From: Lysobacter sp. K5869
GTDB lineage: Bacteria > Pseudomonadota > Gammaproteobacteria > Xanthomonadales > Xanthomonadaceae
Assembly: GCF_018847975.1 (NCBI RefSeq)
Contig: NZ_CP072597.1
Coordinates: 3,077,001 to 3,141,000, forward strand
Reading direction: 5' to 3'
DNA: 64,000 bases
The position numbers and the translations under genes are program-made. Of this stretch, positions 33,360 through 47,154 are shown piece after piece (position 1 is the stretch's first letter; every line of letters starts with the position of its first letter). The notes under the pieces are model-generated. The model did no database searches. It was given only the letters and a program-made list of their open reading frames with translations, and had not been told where the DNA came from.

Positions 33360-33833
33360 ATGAACGTATCTCGCATCCGAACGGGGTTGACGCTGGCGGC
33401 GTGCTTGGCCGCGGCGTCGGCGATGAATGGCGCGATGGCGAAATCGCCCGCGCCGAACAAGGGCTGTGTGGCGCAGGTGCGCGAGGGCTGGGTGCGCTTG
33501 CCGCCGATGCAGATGCCGATGATGGCCGGCTTCGGCCGGATCGAAAACCGCTGCGCGCAGCCGGTGGTCATCGTCGGCGCGAAGAGCGCGGCGTTCGGCG
33601 ACGTGTCGCTGCACGAGACCCGCATCGTCGACGGCATCAGCAAGATGCGCGCACTGCCGGAACTGCGCATCGCGCCCGACGGCGCGGCCGTGCTCAAGCC
33701 CGGCGGCATGCATCTGATGTTGATGCAGCCGCATGCGCCGCTCAAGGAAGGCAGTCGGGTGGCGGTGGAATTCGTATTGAAGGACGGCGGCTCGCTGCTC
33801 GGCGAGTTCGAGGTGCGTAAGGCCGCGCCATGA
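33360..33833 (+). CDS. Periplasmic copper chaperone PCuAC
   Basis: 157 residues with a signal peptide (about 1-27). The copper-binding motif H-x10-M-x21-H-x-M is exact: His in SLHETRIVDG, Met in SKMRALPEL, and HLM in GGMHLMLMQ. Family role: binds Cu(I) in the periplasm and delivers it to the Cu-A or Cu-B site of haem-copper oxidases. No SCO/SenC gene adjoins it. A -10-like element directly before the ATG suggests leaderless translation. Confidence 0.93.
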   Translation: MNVSRIRTGLTLAACLAAASAMNGAMAKSPAPNKGCVAQVREGWVRLPPMQMPMMAGFGRIENRCAQPVVIVGAKSAAFGDVSLHETRIVDGISKMRALPELRIAPDGAAVLKPGGMHLMLMQPHAPLKEGSRVAVEFVLKDGGSLLGEFEVRKAAP

Positions 33834-33850
33834 GGCGTTGTCTGGATTCT

Positions 33851-33953
33851 CCCTGTAGGAGCGGCGCGAGCCGCGACCGCGACAACTCAACTACGATGAA
33901 AGTTTCGGCGTAGTTGAGTTGTCGCGGTCGCGGCTCGCGCCGCTCCTACAGGG
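33851..33953. repeat. 44-bp perfect inverted repeat containing the dispersed palindrome
   Basis: Arms 33851-33894 and 33910-33953 are exact reverse complements around a 15-base loop. The outer part is the GTAGGAGCGGCGCGAGCCGCG core; the inner GACAACTCAACTAC is specific to this copy. It lies between two converging genes and could act as a bidirectional terminator. Confidence 0.95.
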
Positions 33954-33962
33954 GGCTACCGA

Positions 33963-34693
33963 TCAGCGCGGCGAGCAGGCGGCGCGCACCGGTTCCGGCA
34001 ACGCCGCCGGTTGGCCGGTTTCGCGGTGGATCCACACCATCACCACGTTGCCCTCGCAATACAGCGCGCTGGGGTCGTGGGCGCCGACGATGCGGTGGCC
34101 GATGCTCAGGCTGGTGTTGCCCAGGCGTTCGACGAACAGCTCGATGTCGATCTCGTTCGGCCACTCGATCGGGCGGCGGTAGTTCAGATGCGCGGCCGCG
34201 ACCACGGGCGCGACGTGCTCGTCCATGCCGTGGCCCGGCAGGGTCACCATCCAGCGCAGGCGCGCTTCCTCGAGGTAGCTGAGGAACTTGGAATTGTTGA
34301 CGTGGTTGAACGCGTCCAGATCGCGCCAGCGCACCGACAACGGCACGCGGATCAGCGCGGCGGGGGCGACGGCGACGGATTCGACCAACTGGGCGACGAC
34401 CGGCGGCTGAGGCTGCGCCGGCGCCGCGTCGTCGGCACGCGTGGGTTCCGGCTGCGCGCGAGCGGGCTGCTGCGCCGCGCGCGGGGGCTTGGCGGCCTTT
34501 TCCGTGCGGGCCGCGGCCGCTACCGGCGCCGCGGCGGCGGTAGCGTCGCCCGAGGCTTGAACCTTGTGTTCGGCGGCGTTCTGCGCGGGCGCGGCCGCTT
34601 CGGTCTTGCGCTTGCGCGGCGCACGCTTGCGCGGCGCCGTTTTCTTGCCGGCCGCCTTGGCGGCCTTGGGCTGGCTTTCGTTGTCGCTGTCGC

Positions 34694-34697
<4 letters not shown>
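33963..34697 (-). CDS. Acyl-CoA thioesterase (4HBT hot-dog) with long basic N-terminal tail
   Basis: 244 residues. Residues 1-110 are low-complexity Lys/Ala/Pro/Gln with [15 protein letters not shown] YbgC/FadM-like hot-dog domain follows (about 112-240), with the active-site segment [28 protein letters not shown] and the Asp of [10 protein letters not shown]. It should hydrolyse acyl-CoA thioesters in the cytosol. The ATG overlaps the uvrA stop (ATGA), coupling it to a DNA-repair gene whose product also ends in a Lys/Ala tail. The tail is absent from typical family members. Confidence 0.88.
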
Positions 34698-37642
<2,945 letters not shown>

Positions 37643-38042
37643 CGGGTGCCTGCAAGGGGGAGGGTCGCCGGCGCGGAAGGCGACGGCGAACAGGGGAGCG
37701 TATCGAGTGGGGAAGATGGGGGCAAATCCGCGCAACGGAAGATGCGGCGGGCGTCGCGGGCGATGTCATCGCAGGCCCGTGGGGCTTGGCTCGGGCGTTG
37801 CGGCGGGCGGCGGGACGGGCGCGCGGCGGCGCGGCGCGGGACGCGGAAATGCGCGGCCCGCAAGGGCGCGGGCGCGGTTCGGGTTCGAGGTTCCACGCCG
37901 GGATCGCGATGATCCGGACCGACTGCCGCCGGCCCGACGGCGCCGCGGCGACCACGCGGCCTTGGCCGCGTTTGTCGCTTTCGTTCAGTTTCGGCCGTTC
38001 CGGGCCGGCCGGGGCGGCGAACGCCCCGTTCGATTCAGGGCG
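37643..38042. other. Spacer upstream of uvrA
   Basis: 400 bases between the OmpA-type lipoprotein gene and uvrA, both on the minus strand. A small GGGGCG/CGCCCC hairpin at about 38011-38027 may belong to the end of the lipoprotein gene. Otherwise it is GC-rich with no gene or SOS box that I can identify. Confidence 0.5.
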
Positions 38043-38960
38043 CTATTTGACCTGATTGAAACGCACCGGCGTCGCCGTCGCCCCGGTTTCGCCGCGGGTA
38101 TCGAGCGCGCCGGGGTTGGCGCCGGCGACGATCAGCTGGACCTTGACCGCCTCGGCGCGCTGGCGCGACAGCGCCTCGTTGTCGGTCGGCTGGCCGGCGC
38201 CGCCGCCCGGGCCGACGATTTCGTAGCGCGCGTCCTTCGGCCCGGCGGCCATGGCTTTGGCGGCGCGGCTGAGGATGTCGAGGCTGGCCGGGGCGATGCG
38301 CGCGCCGCCTTCCTCGAAGCGCACCTCGATCTTGTTCAAGGCCTGGACGATGTCGCCGGCGCCGGATTTGCCCGGCACCAGCGCCGCCAGCGCCTGCGCC
38401 GCGGCGTCGCTGGACGCGGCCTCGCCGCCGACGCCCTCGAACAGGCCGCCGTAGCGGAAACCGGGGAACAGCGTCTTGGCCTTCTCGAGCAGCAGCGCGC
38501 GGTCGGCGTCGTTGACCTGGCCGCTGAGCTCGACGCTCTGGCCTTCGAAGGTGACCGCGACGCCGGGCATGGTCAGCGCGGCGACGAACTGCGGCAGCTT
38601 GTCTTGCCACGGCGCCGGCTTGACCGCCTTGCCGACTTCCAGGTCGCCGGCGATCTGGCCGGCGTAGGCCTGAGTCAGCGCGATGCTCAGCGCCTTGTGC
38701 GTGGCTTCGCTGTCGACGCGGCCGTCGTAGCGGATCGCGCCGTTGTTGTTGGCCAGGCCGAGCTTGGCTTCGACCGGCGGAATCGGCGTGGGCGCCGGCG
38801 CGGCGGCGCTGTCGGCGGCGGGCGCGGCGTCGGTGGCCGGCGCGGGGTCGCGGTTGCAGGCGCTCAGGCCGGCGAGGGCGGCGAGCAGGGCGGCGCCGGC
38901 GAGGAGGCCGGAGCGGGCGGTTCGGATGTTGTGGGTTCGATCGGTGCGGGCGATGCGCAT
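38043..38960 (-). CDS. OmpA-family lipoprotein
   Basis: 305 residues. A lipoprotein signal with an Arg-rich n-region ends in lipobox LSAC (Cys33), followed by an Asp/Ala/Pro linker. BON-like or small repeated segments (GRVDSEATHKALSIALTQAYAGQ; VSVELSGQVND-like) precede a C-terminal OmpA-type domain (LDILSRAAKAMAAGPKDARYEIVG, NEALSRQRAEAVKVQLIVAG). It is probably outer-membrane-anchored and peptidoglycan-associated. GGAG lies 6 nt before the ATG at 38960. Monocistronic. Confidence 0.85.
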   Translation of the reverse strand: MRIARTDRTHNIRTARSGLLAGAALLAALAGLSACNRDPAPATDAAPAADSAAAPAPTPIPPVEAKLGLANNNGAIRYDGRVDSEATHKALSIALTQAYAGQIAGDLEVGKAVKPAPWQDKLPQFVAALTMPGVAVTFEGQSVELSGQVNDADRALLLEKAKTLFPGFRYGGLFEGVGGEAASSDAAAQALAALVPGKSGAGDIVQALNKIEVRFEEGGARIAPASLDILSRAAKAMAAGPKDARYEIVGPGGGAGQPTDNEALSRQRAEAVKVQLIVAGANPGALDTRGETGATATPVRFNQVK

Positions 38961-39245
38961 GGAGTCTCCGCTGGACGGGGCTGCGAGAAAACGGGGTGGC
39001 GCGGGCGGTTCGATGCGGGGGAACGATGCGAGCGGCGCGGCGCGTGCGGCGAGTCGCCGTGCGGTGCGGCCGGTTTGCGAGGGGCGACTTGCGATGGGGC
39101 TGCGTGCGTTGGAGCGAGATGCGATAGAGCGAAGTGCGAGGCGACGGAACGCGATGGATCGGCAGTCGACGAGTTCAATGGAGTGCGCGGCTACGCGCAA
39201 GTTCCCGGCGCCCTGGATTCGCGGCGACTTCCACCGCCTGCGTCG
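38961..39245. other. Spacer between subtilase and OmpA-type lipoprotein genes
   Basis: The bases between the subtilase terminator and the lipoprotein start contain repeated GCGATGGG/GCGAGATGCGATAGAGCGAAG-like GCGA-rich sequence and no gene I can support. Confidence 0.45.
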
Positions 39246-39282
39246 CCGCAAACACGAAGGGCCCGGCGCACCGGGCCCTTCG
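39246..39282 (-). terminator. Terminator of the subtilase gene
   Basis: Twelve-base arms CGAAGGGCCCGG (39255-39266) and CCGGGCCCTTCG (39271-39282) form a perfect hairpin 19 bases past the stop. The following minus-strand bases, TGTTTGCGG, are only weakly T-rich. Confidence 0.7.
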
Positions 39283-39300
39283 CGGATTACCGCGCTGCGA

Positions 39301-41394
39301 TCAGCGGCTCGAGTTGTAGGTGATCTCGACCGGATCGGCGCATTCCTGCGTACCGTTGTTGCACACCTTGTAGCTCATGGTGCCGCTGCCGATGATGCGG
39401 AAGGTATCGGTATTGGCGCCGGTGTTGCGAACCGTCTTGAGGATCGCACCGTTGCGCCAGATGTCGATGTTCTTCTTGCCCTTCTCCCACGACAGGTTCA
39501 CCGAGGTGCGGTGGTTGGCCTGCGCGCTGGCCTTGGCGTCGAGACGGCGCGGATAGTTCGCGTCGACGAAGCTCGGGTACAGGGACATGCCGGCCGAAGC
39601 GCGGTAGCCCTTGACCTGCACGTACCACACGCCGCCCTTCGGGGTCGGGAAGAAGCAGGTCTCGTTGTTGGACGAGGTGAACGGACGGCAGTCGTAGGAG
39701 GTGCTGGTCGGTTCGGCGCCGTACTTGACGTAGATGTCCGAATCGCCGGTGCCGCCGTACAGCGCGAACAGCAGGTTCGACGCGCCGTTGGGCACCAGCA
39801 GCTGATAGCGCAGGATGCCGTTGGCGCCGACCTCGATGTTGGTCACGGTGACGCCGTTCTCCAGCTCGATCGCCGGTTCCGGTTCCGGCGCCTGCGGATC
39901 CGGCGGCAGCGCCTCGGTGCCCTTGGCGACGGCGACGGCGTAACGCGCGTCGACGATGCCCGAGCCGCACCAGTTGCTCCAGCTGCAACCGCCCGGCTGG
40001 CCGCCGACGTGCGCGGTGTTGACCAGGATCTTCTCGATTTCCGCCGGAGTCTTCGGCGTGGAAGCCGCCGACTGCATCAGCGCGACCACGCCGGCCACGT
40101 GCGGCGACGCCATCGAGGTGCCGGCCATCCACGCATAGCCTTCGCCTTCCTGGCCCTGCAGGCCCAGGTTCAAGGTCGACAGGATGTTGTCCGCCGCCGG
40201 CTGCGCGCCCGAGCCGCCGGGCGCGGCGACGTCGATCTTGTTGCCGAAGTTGGAGTAGCTCGCCAGCGCGCCGGTCGGGCCGACCGCGGAAATCGCGATC
40301 ACGTTGTCGCAGTTGGCCGGCGAGAAGTTGGCCACGTCGCCGCCGGAATTGCCGGCCGCGATGACCACCGTGGTGCCGCGCGCGCGGGCCGCGGCGAACG
40401 CGGTCTGCTCGGCCGCCGAGCACGCGCCCGAACCGCCGAGGCTGAGGTTGATGACTTCGGCCGGAGTGGCGTTGTCGGGCACGCCGGCGACGCTGCCGCC
40501 CGAGGCCCAGGTCACCGCGTCGATGATGTCGGAGGTGTAGCCGCCGCAGCGGCCGAGCACGCGCACCGGCTGCACCTTGGCGTTCGGCGCGACGCCGGCC
40601 ACGCCGACGCCGTTGTTGCTCACCGCGGCGATGGTGCCGGCCACGTGGGTGCCGTGCCAGCTGCTGTCCTCGGGAATGCCGAAGATGTTGCACGAGCCGT
40701 CGTGCCAATCGCCCGGATCGTTCGGATCCGCGTCGCGGCCGTCGCCGTCGACGCTGACTTCGGTGTCTTCGATGAAGTCGTAGCCCGGCAGGATGTTGGC
40801 GTTGAGATCGCTGTGCGGGGTGATGCCGGTGTCGAGCACCGCGACCACGATGCCGTCGCCCTTGGCGAGGTCCCAGGCCGGTTCCAGATTCAGGCCGCCC
40901 GGGCCGTTCTTGTAATGCCACTGCTGGGCGTAGCCCGGATCGTTGGGCACCATGGTCGGGAACTTGAGTTCGTCGCGGACGACTTCGACGATGCTCGGAT
41001 CGTTCTTCATCAGCTCGATCGCCAGTTCCTTGGTGGCGGCGACATCGAGCGGCGTGTCGGTCTTGATCAGTTGCGCGCCGGTGGCGAGCGTGCGCAGCGG
41101 CTTGATGCCGACGCCGAGCGCGGACACGGCCTTGGCGTACTGCTGATTCAACGCGGCCGCGCTGAGCTTGGCCGACGCGCCGGGCGCGCGGGTGATGATG
41201 AAGCGGCTGGACGTGGCCGCGGGGGTTTGCTTGGCGGTGGCGAGCTTGGCCGCCTTCGGCGAGGCCGCGGCCTTGGCCGACGGCACCTTGTTGAACGCCG
41301 GCAGCTTGCCGCCGGAATAGGCGACCGGGGCGATCACCACGGCAGTCGCCAGCGCCAGAGCGGTCCATTTCATCGAACGTGCTTTGCGAGTCAT
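39301..41394 (-). CDS. Secreted subtilisin-family (S8) serine protease with C-terminal PPC-type domains
   Basis: 697 residues: signal sequence about 1-27, propeptide to about 145, S8 domain about 150-490. Triad Asp188 (VAVLDTG), His247 (WHGTHVAG), Ser427 (MAGTSMASPHVAG), with oxyanion Asn349 (AAGNSGG). Cys residues in the domain suggest disulphides. A PPC-like domain (about 520-620, YGGTGDSDIYVKYG, GVWYVQVKGYRAS) and a fibronectin-type end (SVNLSWEKGKKNIDIWRNG) follow. It resembles the extracellular proteases of Xanthomonas and Lysobacter. The start has AAGGA at 9 nt. Confidence 0.96.
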   Translation of the reverse strand: MTRKARSMKWTALALATAVVIAPVAYSGGKLPAFNKVPSAKAAASPKAAKLATAKQTPAATSSRFIITRAPGASAKLSAAALNQQYAKAVSALGVGIKPLRTLATGAQLIKTDTPLDVAATKELAIELMKNDPSIVEVVRDELKFPTMVPNDPGYAQQWHYKNGPGGLNLEPAWDLAKGDGIVVAVLDTGITPHSDLNANILPGYDFIEDTEVSVDGDGRDADPNDPGDWHDGSCNIFGIPEDSSWHGTHVAGTIAAVSNNGVGVAGVAPNAKVQPVRVLGRCGGYTSDIIDAVTWASGGSVAGVPDNATPAEVINLSLGGSGACSAAEQTAFAAARARGTTVVIAAGNSGGDVANFSPANCDNVIAISAVGPTGALASYSNFGNKIDVAAPGGSGAQPAADNILSTLNLGLQGQEGEGYAWMAGTSMASPHVAGVVALMQSAASTPKTPAEIEKILVNTAHVGGQPGGCSWSNWCGSGIVDARYAVAVAKGTEALPPDPQAPEPEPAIELENGVTVTNIEVGANGILRYQLLVPNGASNLLFALYGGTGDSDIYVKYGAEPTSTSYDCRPFTSSNNETCFFPTPKGGVWYVQVKGYRASAGMSLYPSFVDANYPRRLDAKASAQANHRTSVNLSWEKGKKNIDIWRNGAILKTVRNTGANTDTFRIIGSGTMSYKVCNNGTQECADPVEITYNSSR

Positions 41395-42651
41395 GACAAA
41401 CTTCCTTGATCCTTCGTTGCGCATGATCCCCTTCGCATCCCCTGTCGAGCGTCGGGCCTTGGTCCGCGGGCGTCGTGCGGGACGCCGCCGCGGGACTTCC
41501 TGAGCGCGGACCGCGCGGCGCTAGGCCGGCGTTGCCGCGATGTGCGTCGCGCGCGCTCGTCCGCTTCCATGCGCCGCGGGCGGCGTGGAAAACGCGGGAC
41601 GTGCGTGGCGTGCGTGGGCGCAGGGTCGGGGCGCTGCGCCGACTACCGGTCTGACGACGAGAAAACAAGCTGAAGACTGCAAGCCCATGCAGGACGTCCC
41701 CGATGACGCGACTGCACCATGCTGGCGCGCGTGCGTCGCACGCGCTGCGCAAGGACGGTGCCGATCCATGTCGCGCGACCCCCTGCAAGTCGCTCGCGTC
41801 CGAAGCTAATTGAGCGCGCGGCCGACGTGCAAGTGTCATCGAAGCTGTGCTAGCGGGATGAATGCGACTGCGCGCACATACGCGCGACGCATGGATTTCG
41901 CGCGCCTTCGCCGCGGCATGCGCGCAGGCCTGGATTTTCCGGCGTTTTCGCCGGTCCGCCGTTCGGCGCGACGGCGCGCGCGGATTTTTCCCGCGAAAAA
42001 TTTTCTTTCGGAAGTGTGAACTTCGTCGCCGCGCTTTCTGATGCGCTGCGGGCGATTTTCTTGAGCGACGCCACTTTTCTTGCGCTGCGTTGCGACGACG
42101 TGCGAGCGAGTGCGGCGTTGGCGCGCGAATTTATTTTCGATTGCGGAATCGTGGCGGTGAGGCGTCGCGCGTTGTTCGGATGCGGCGTCGATGCGCGCGG
42201 GCGATGTTCGCCGCAGGTTCGCATCGATGCGGTGGATTCGGCCGATCGGTCGGTCGGAATCGATGCGGTCGGAGGATTGAAGAACGGCGGCGCTGAGGTC
42301 GGCGGCGATGTGCCAGGAGACTCGATCGCAGCAAACTCGGAACCGCATCGAAGCGGTGCCGGCCGCGAAACGGCGGGACGGGGGCAGGGGCGGTCGCGCG
42401 AGGCCAGGATCGCCGCTCAGGCGCATTCAGGCGGGCGCGGCGGCTGAGTCGGGGTGGGCGGTTGCGCCCCGGGGTGAACCGGTCTTTGCGTAAGTAATTG
42501 ATTTTAATGGATTGAACGCCCGCAGTAGGCGCCCGCCCGAGTTCCCCGAACCCGTGCGGTTGCCGTAACTCGCTGAAGCGCCTAGAATTCCGCTTCTGTC
42601 CGTCCATCCCTGGGCGGCGCAGGACCAAAATAACTACAGAGGAATCTGGTC
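41395..42651. other. Gene-free 1.26-kb region between subtilase and rplU
   Basis: Frames open here on either strand encode Arg/Ala/Ser/Val strings without domain features, and codon use is unlike neighbouring genes. Composition shifts toward A+T at about 41930-42150 (for example GATTTTTCCC and AAATTTTCTTTC). The right end holds the rplU promoter; the left end must hold the subtilase promoter. No tRNA, transposase remnant or CRISPR repeat is visible. Confidence 0.6.
42560..42588 (+). promoter_or_regulatory. sigma-70 promoter of rplU-rpmA
   Basis: TTGCCG and TAGAAT are separated by exactly 17 bases. Transcription start would be near 42595, giving a leader of about 57 bases. Confidence 0.8.
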
Positions 42652-42972
42652 ATGTACGCAGTTCTGGTCACCGGCGGTAAGCAATACCGCGTGATGCAAG
42701 GCGAGACGCTCCGCGTCGAGCTGCTGGACGTCGAAGCCGGCAGCGAAATCAAGTTCGACACCGTCCTGATGCTGGGCGACGGCGAAGGCATCAAGGTCGG
42801 CGACGCGCTCAAGGGCGCCACCGTCACCGCTACGGTCGTCGGCCACGGCCGCGCCGACAAGGTGCGCATCGTCAAGTTCCGCCGCCGCAAGCACCATCGC
42901 AAGCAGATGGGCCACCGTCAGCACTACACCGAAATCCAGATCACCGGCATCGCCGGTGGCGACAACAAGTAA
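42652..42972 (+). CDS. rplU: 50S ribosomal protein L21
   Basis: 106 residues, the family's usual length. [14 protein letters not shown] at the start and the basic C-terminal [16 protein letters not shown] with the end YTEIQITGI are diagnostic. It binds 23S rRNA in the large subunit. AGAGGAAT precedes the ATG. It is first in the rplU-rpmA operon. Confidence 0.99.
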   Translation: MYAVLVTGGKQYRVMQGETLRVELLDVEAGSEIKFDTVLMLGDGEGIKVGDALKGATVTATVVGHGRADKVRIVKFRRRKHHRKQMGHRQHYTEIQITGIAGGDNK

Positions 42973-42984
42973 GGAGCAGCTGCC

Positions 42985-44539
<1,555 letters not shown>

Positions 44540-44760
44540 GCCTCGGGCTCAGCATCGTCAAAACGTGAACTCGTCGCGGCGCCGTTGGCGTCGCGGCGTC
44601 GCCGTGCGCGCGCGCCGCGCGGCCGGCTTCAATCTCGCTTCACTCGCCGCGCCGAAGATGCGCGGCATGTCCGCGTTGGTGGCCGCCCCGGCTTGCGCAT
44701 CGCTGCGCTTGCGCGCGGGCGGGCAGGGTGCGGCCGCGGCGAAAAAATTGCAGGCAAACA

Positions 44761-44783
44761 AAAACCCGGCCGAGGCCGGGTTT
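44761..44783 (-). terminator. Rho-independent terminator of rpsT
   Basis: On the minus strand AAACCCGGCC and GGCCGGGTTT pair with a minimal loop and run into TTTGTTTGCC, 31 bases past the rpsT stop. Confidence 0.85.
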
Positions 44784-44813
44784 GTGTTCATCGCTGCCCT
44801 GGCGGGCGGCGAA

Positions 44814-45086
44814 TCAAGCGGCGGTAGCCAGCGCCTTGATGCGCGCGGCCAGGCGGCTCTTATGACGGGCGGCCTTGTTCTTGTGGATCAGGCCGCGGGC
44901 GCTGAAACGGTCGAGGATCGGCTGGGCGACGTCGAAAGCGGACTTGGCACCGGCGGCGTCGTTCTCGCCGAGGGCCTTGAGCACCTTCTTGACAGCGGTG
45001 CGCAGCATCGAACGCTGGCTGCCGTTACGGGCGTTGCGCACGACAGTCTGCTTGGCGCGCTTCTTGGCGGACTTGATGTTTGCCAC
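44814..45086 (-). CDS. rpsT: 30S ribosomal protein S20
   Basis: 90 residues, all-helical and basic: [18 protein letters not shown] at the start and [22 protein letters not shown] at the end are diagnostic. It binds 16S rRNA early in 30S assembly. It is divergent from murJ, the common arrangement in gammaproteobacteria. Confidence 0.99.
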   Translation of the reverse strand: MANIKSAKKRAKQTVVRNARNGSQRSMLRTAVKKVLKALGENDAAGAKSAFDVAQPILDRFSARGLIHKNKAARHKSRLAARIKALATAA

Positions 45087-45295
45087 GGTGAATTCCTGAA
45101 AATTAGGTTGGAAGCTTTGATGAAAGCCGGGTTGATGAAACTGGACGAAACACGCAGCGCCGGACGTTGGCCGAAACCGGGTCTTGCGCAGTTGCGGAAA
45201 ATCAGACCCAAAAGTATGGGCGATTCAGGGGCTTGCGTCAACCCGGTGGGTTTGCGGCAAAGCCGGGCCGGGCATCCGGGCCGGGGAGGGCGGGC

Positions 45296-46924
45296 ATGAG
45301 CAAGGGCGGCCTGCTGCGTTCCTCGGTGGTGTTCAGCGCGATGACCTTCATTTCGCGGGTCACCGGCCTGATCCGCGACCAAGTCTACGCCTGGCAGTTC
45401 GGCGCCAGCCCGGCGATGGACGCCTTCTTCGTCGCGTTCAGAATTCCGAACTTCATGCGCCGGCTCTCGGCCGAGGGCTCGTTCTCGATGGCCTTCGTGC
45501 CGGTCCTGGCCGAGTACAAGGAAAAGCACGACCACGCGGCGGTCAAGGAGCTGATCGACCGGGTCACCGGCACCCTGACCGCGGCGCTGGTGGTGCTGAC
45601 CGCGGTCGTGGTGCTGGCGGCGCCCTGGGTCATGGGCGTGTTCGCGCCGGGCTTCGCCCCGGGCGGCGAGCAGTACCGGCTGGCGACCCAGATGCTGCAG
45701 ATCACCTTCCCGTACGCTTTGTTCATCTCGCTGGCCTCGCTGGTCGGCGGGGTGCTCAACAGCTACGAGAAATTCGCGGTGCCGGCGCTGTCGCCGGTGT
45801 TGCTGAACATCTCGATGATCGCCGCGGCGGCCGCCGCCGCGCCGCTGATGCGGCCGTTCGGCGCCGAACCGGTGTTGGCGCTGGCCTGGGGCGTGTTCTT
45901 CGCCGGCGTGCTGCAGCTGGTGTTCCAGTTGCCGGCGCTGGCCAAGCTCGGCCTGCTGCCGCGGCCGCGCTGGGGCTGGCAGCACTCGGGCGTGCGCAAG
46001 ATCCTCAAGCTGATGGTGCCGACCTTGTTCGGCTCGTCGGTGGCCCAGCTCAACTTGCTGCTGAACACCGCGCTGGCCTCGTTCCTGATCGTCGGCAGCG
46101 TCAGCTGGCTGTACCTGACCGACCGCCTGCTGGAGTTCCCGCTCGGCATGTTCGGCGTCGCCATCGGCACGGTGATCCTGCCGCATCTGTCCAAGCGCCA
46201 TGCCGCGACCGACAGCGTGGGCTATTCCAAGGCGCTGGATTGGGGCTTCCGCCTGTGCCTGCTGATCGGCGTGCCGGCCTGCCTGGGCCTGGTGCTGTGC
46301 GCCGAGGCGCTGATCGCCGCGCTGTTCCAGTACGGCCGGCTGACCCCGCAGGACACCCAGATGATCCGCCTGAGCCTGATGGCGCAATCCACCGCGGTGC
46401 CGGCGTTCTTGCTGGTGAAGGTGCTGGCGCCGGCGTTCTATTCGCGCCAGGACACCAAGACCCCGGTCAAGTCGGCGGTGGTGTCGGTGGCGGTGAACCT
46501 GCTGTCCACGGTCGGCCTGTTGCTGCTCGCGGTGTATTTCAGCGACGCCGGCCGCGCCGCGCTGGCGCGCGGGGCGGGGCTGACTCAGGCGCTGGGCGAG
46601 GTGCCGGGCGCGCATGCCTGCCTCGCGCTCGCCATCGCCATCGCCGGCTGGACCAATGCCTTGCAGCTCGCGTGGTATCTGCGCCGGGCCCGGGTCTATC
46701 AGCGCCAGCCGGGCTGGGGGCGGTTCCTGCGCCAGATCGGCGTGGCCAGCGCGGGTCTGAGCGCGGTGGTGCTGTTCCTGCTGTGGCTGTGGCCGGGCTG
46801 GACCGGCTGGCCGTGGTGGGAGCGCGGCTGGAAGCTGGCGGTGGTGGTCGGCGCCGGCGGCGCGGTGTACGGCGCGCTGCTGTGGCTGCAGGGCATCCGG
46901 CCGCGGGATCTGCGCGGGCATTGA
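45296..46924 (+). CDS. murJ: Lipid II flippase MurJ
   Basis: 542 residues with about 14 transmembrane helices of the MOP fold. Conserved stretches include RVTGLIRDQVYAWQFGASPAMDAFFVAFRIPNFMRRLSAEG and TDRLLEFPLGMFGVAIGTVILP. It flips lipid II across the inner membrane for peptidoglycan synthesis. The start MSKGGLLRSS is chosen for the GGGGAGGG ribosome-binding site 5 nt upstream. It begins a run of same-strand genes: ribF, ileS, lspA and ispH. Confidence 0.97.
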   Translation: MSKGGLLRSSVVFSAMTFISRVTGLIRDQVYAWQFGASPAMDAFFVAFRIPNFMRRLSAEGSFSMAFVPVLAEYKEKHDHAAVKELIDRVTGTLTAALVVLTAVVVLAAPWVMGVFAPGFAPGGEQYRLATQMLQITFPYALFISLASLVGGVLNSYEKFAVPALSPVLLNISMIAAAAAAAPLMRPFGAEPVLALAWGVFFAGVLQLVFQLPALAKLGLLPRPRWGWQHSGVRKILKLMVPTLFGSSVAQLNLLLNTALASFLIVGSVSWLYLTDRLLEFPLGMFGVAIGTVILPHLSKRHAATDSVGYSKALDWGFRLCLLIGVPACLGLVLCAEALIAALFQYGRLTPQDTQMIRLSLMAQSTAVPAFLLVKVLAPAFYSRQDTKTPVKSAVVSVAVNLLSTVGLLLLAVYFSDAGRAALARGAGLTQALGEVPGAHACLALAIAIAGWTNALQLAWYLRRARVYQRQPGWGRFLRQIGVASAGLSAVVLFLLWLWPGWTGWPWWERGWKLAVVVGAGGAVYGALLWLQGIRPRDLRGH

Positions 46925-47090
46925 GGCCGAAGGCGGCGACGGATCGCGGGCCCGGGCGCGGCTCCCGGCCTGTCGCGGCGCGGCGATCCGGGCCGCGGCG
47001 AGGCCGCCCCCGCGCGGTTCGTCGCCGGCTCCGCGCGCAACCGCGTCGAACCGGCGGTGTTCGATGCCATTGAGAGCGGCGGCCGGCGGC

Positions 47091-47096
47091 TATACT
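47091..47096 (+). promoter_or_regulatory. Candidate -10 element (TATACT) for ribF
   Basis: TATACT lies 59 bases upstream of the ribF ATG. A TTGAGA lies 15 bases before it, a short spacing, so the assignment is tentative. Confidence 0.4.
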
Positions 47097-47154
47097 TCCT
47101 GATTCATCCTTCAAGCCGTATCCCGGGCGACCGGGTCGCCACGCCAGAATCCGA

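Noticed and set aside
37643..37760. LexA (SOS) box upstream of uvrA
   Set aside because: No CTG-N10-CAG or related inverted repeat was found near the start codon.
42016..42447. Open frame of 143 codons in the gene-free region
   Set aside because: No ribosome-binding site, no domain, and unusual codon use; it overlaps other equally open frames on both strands.
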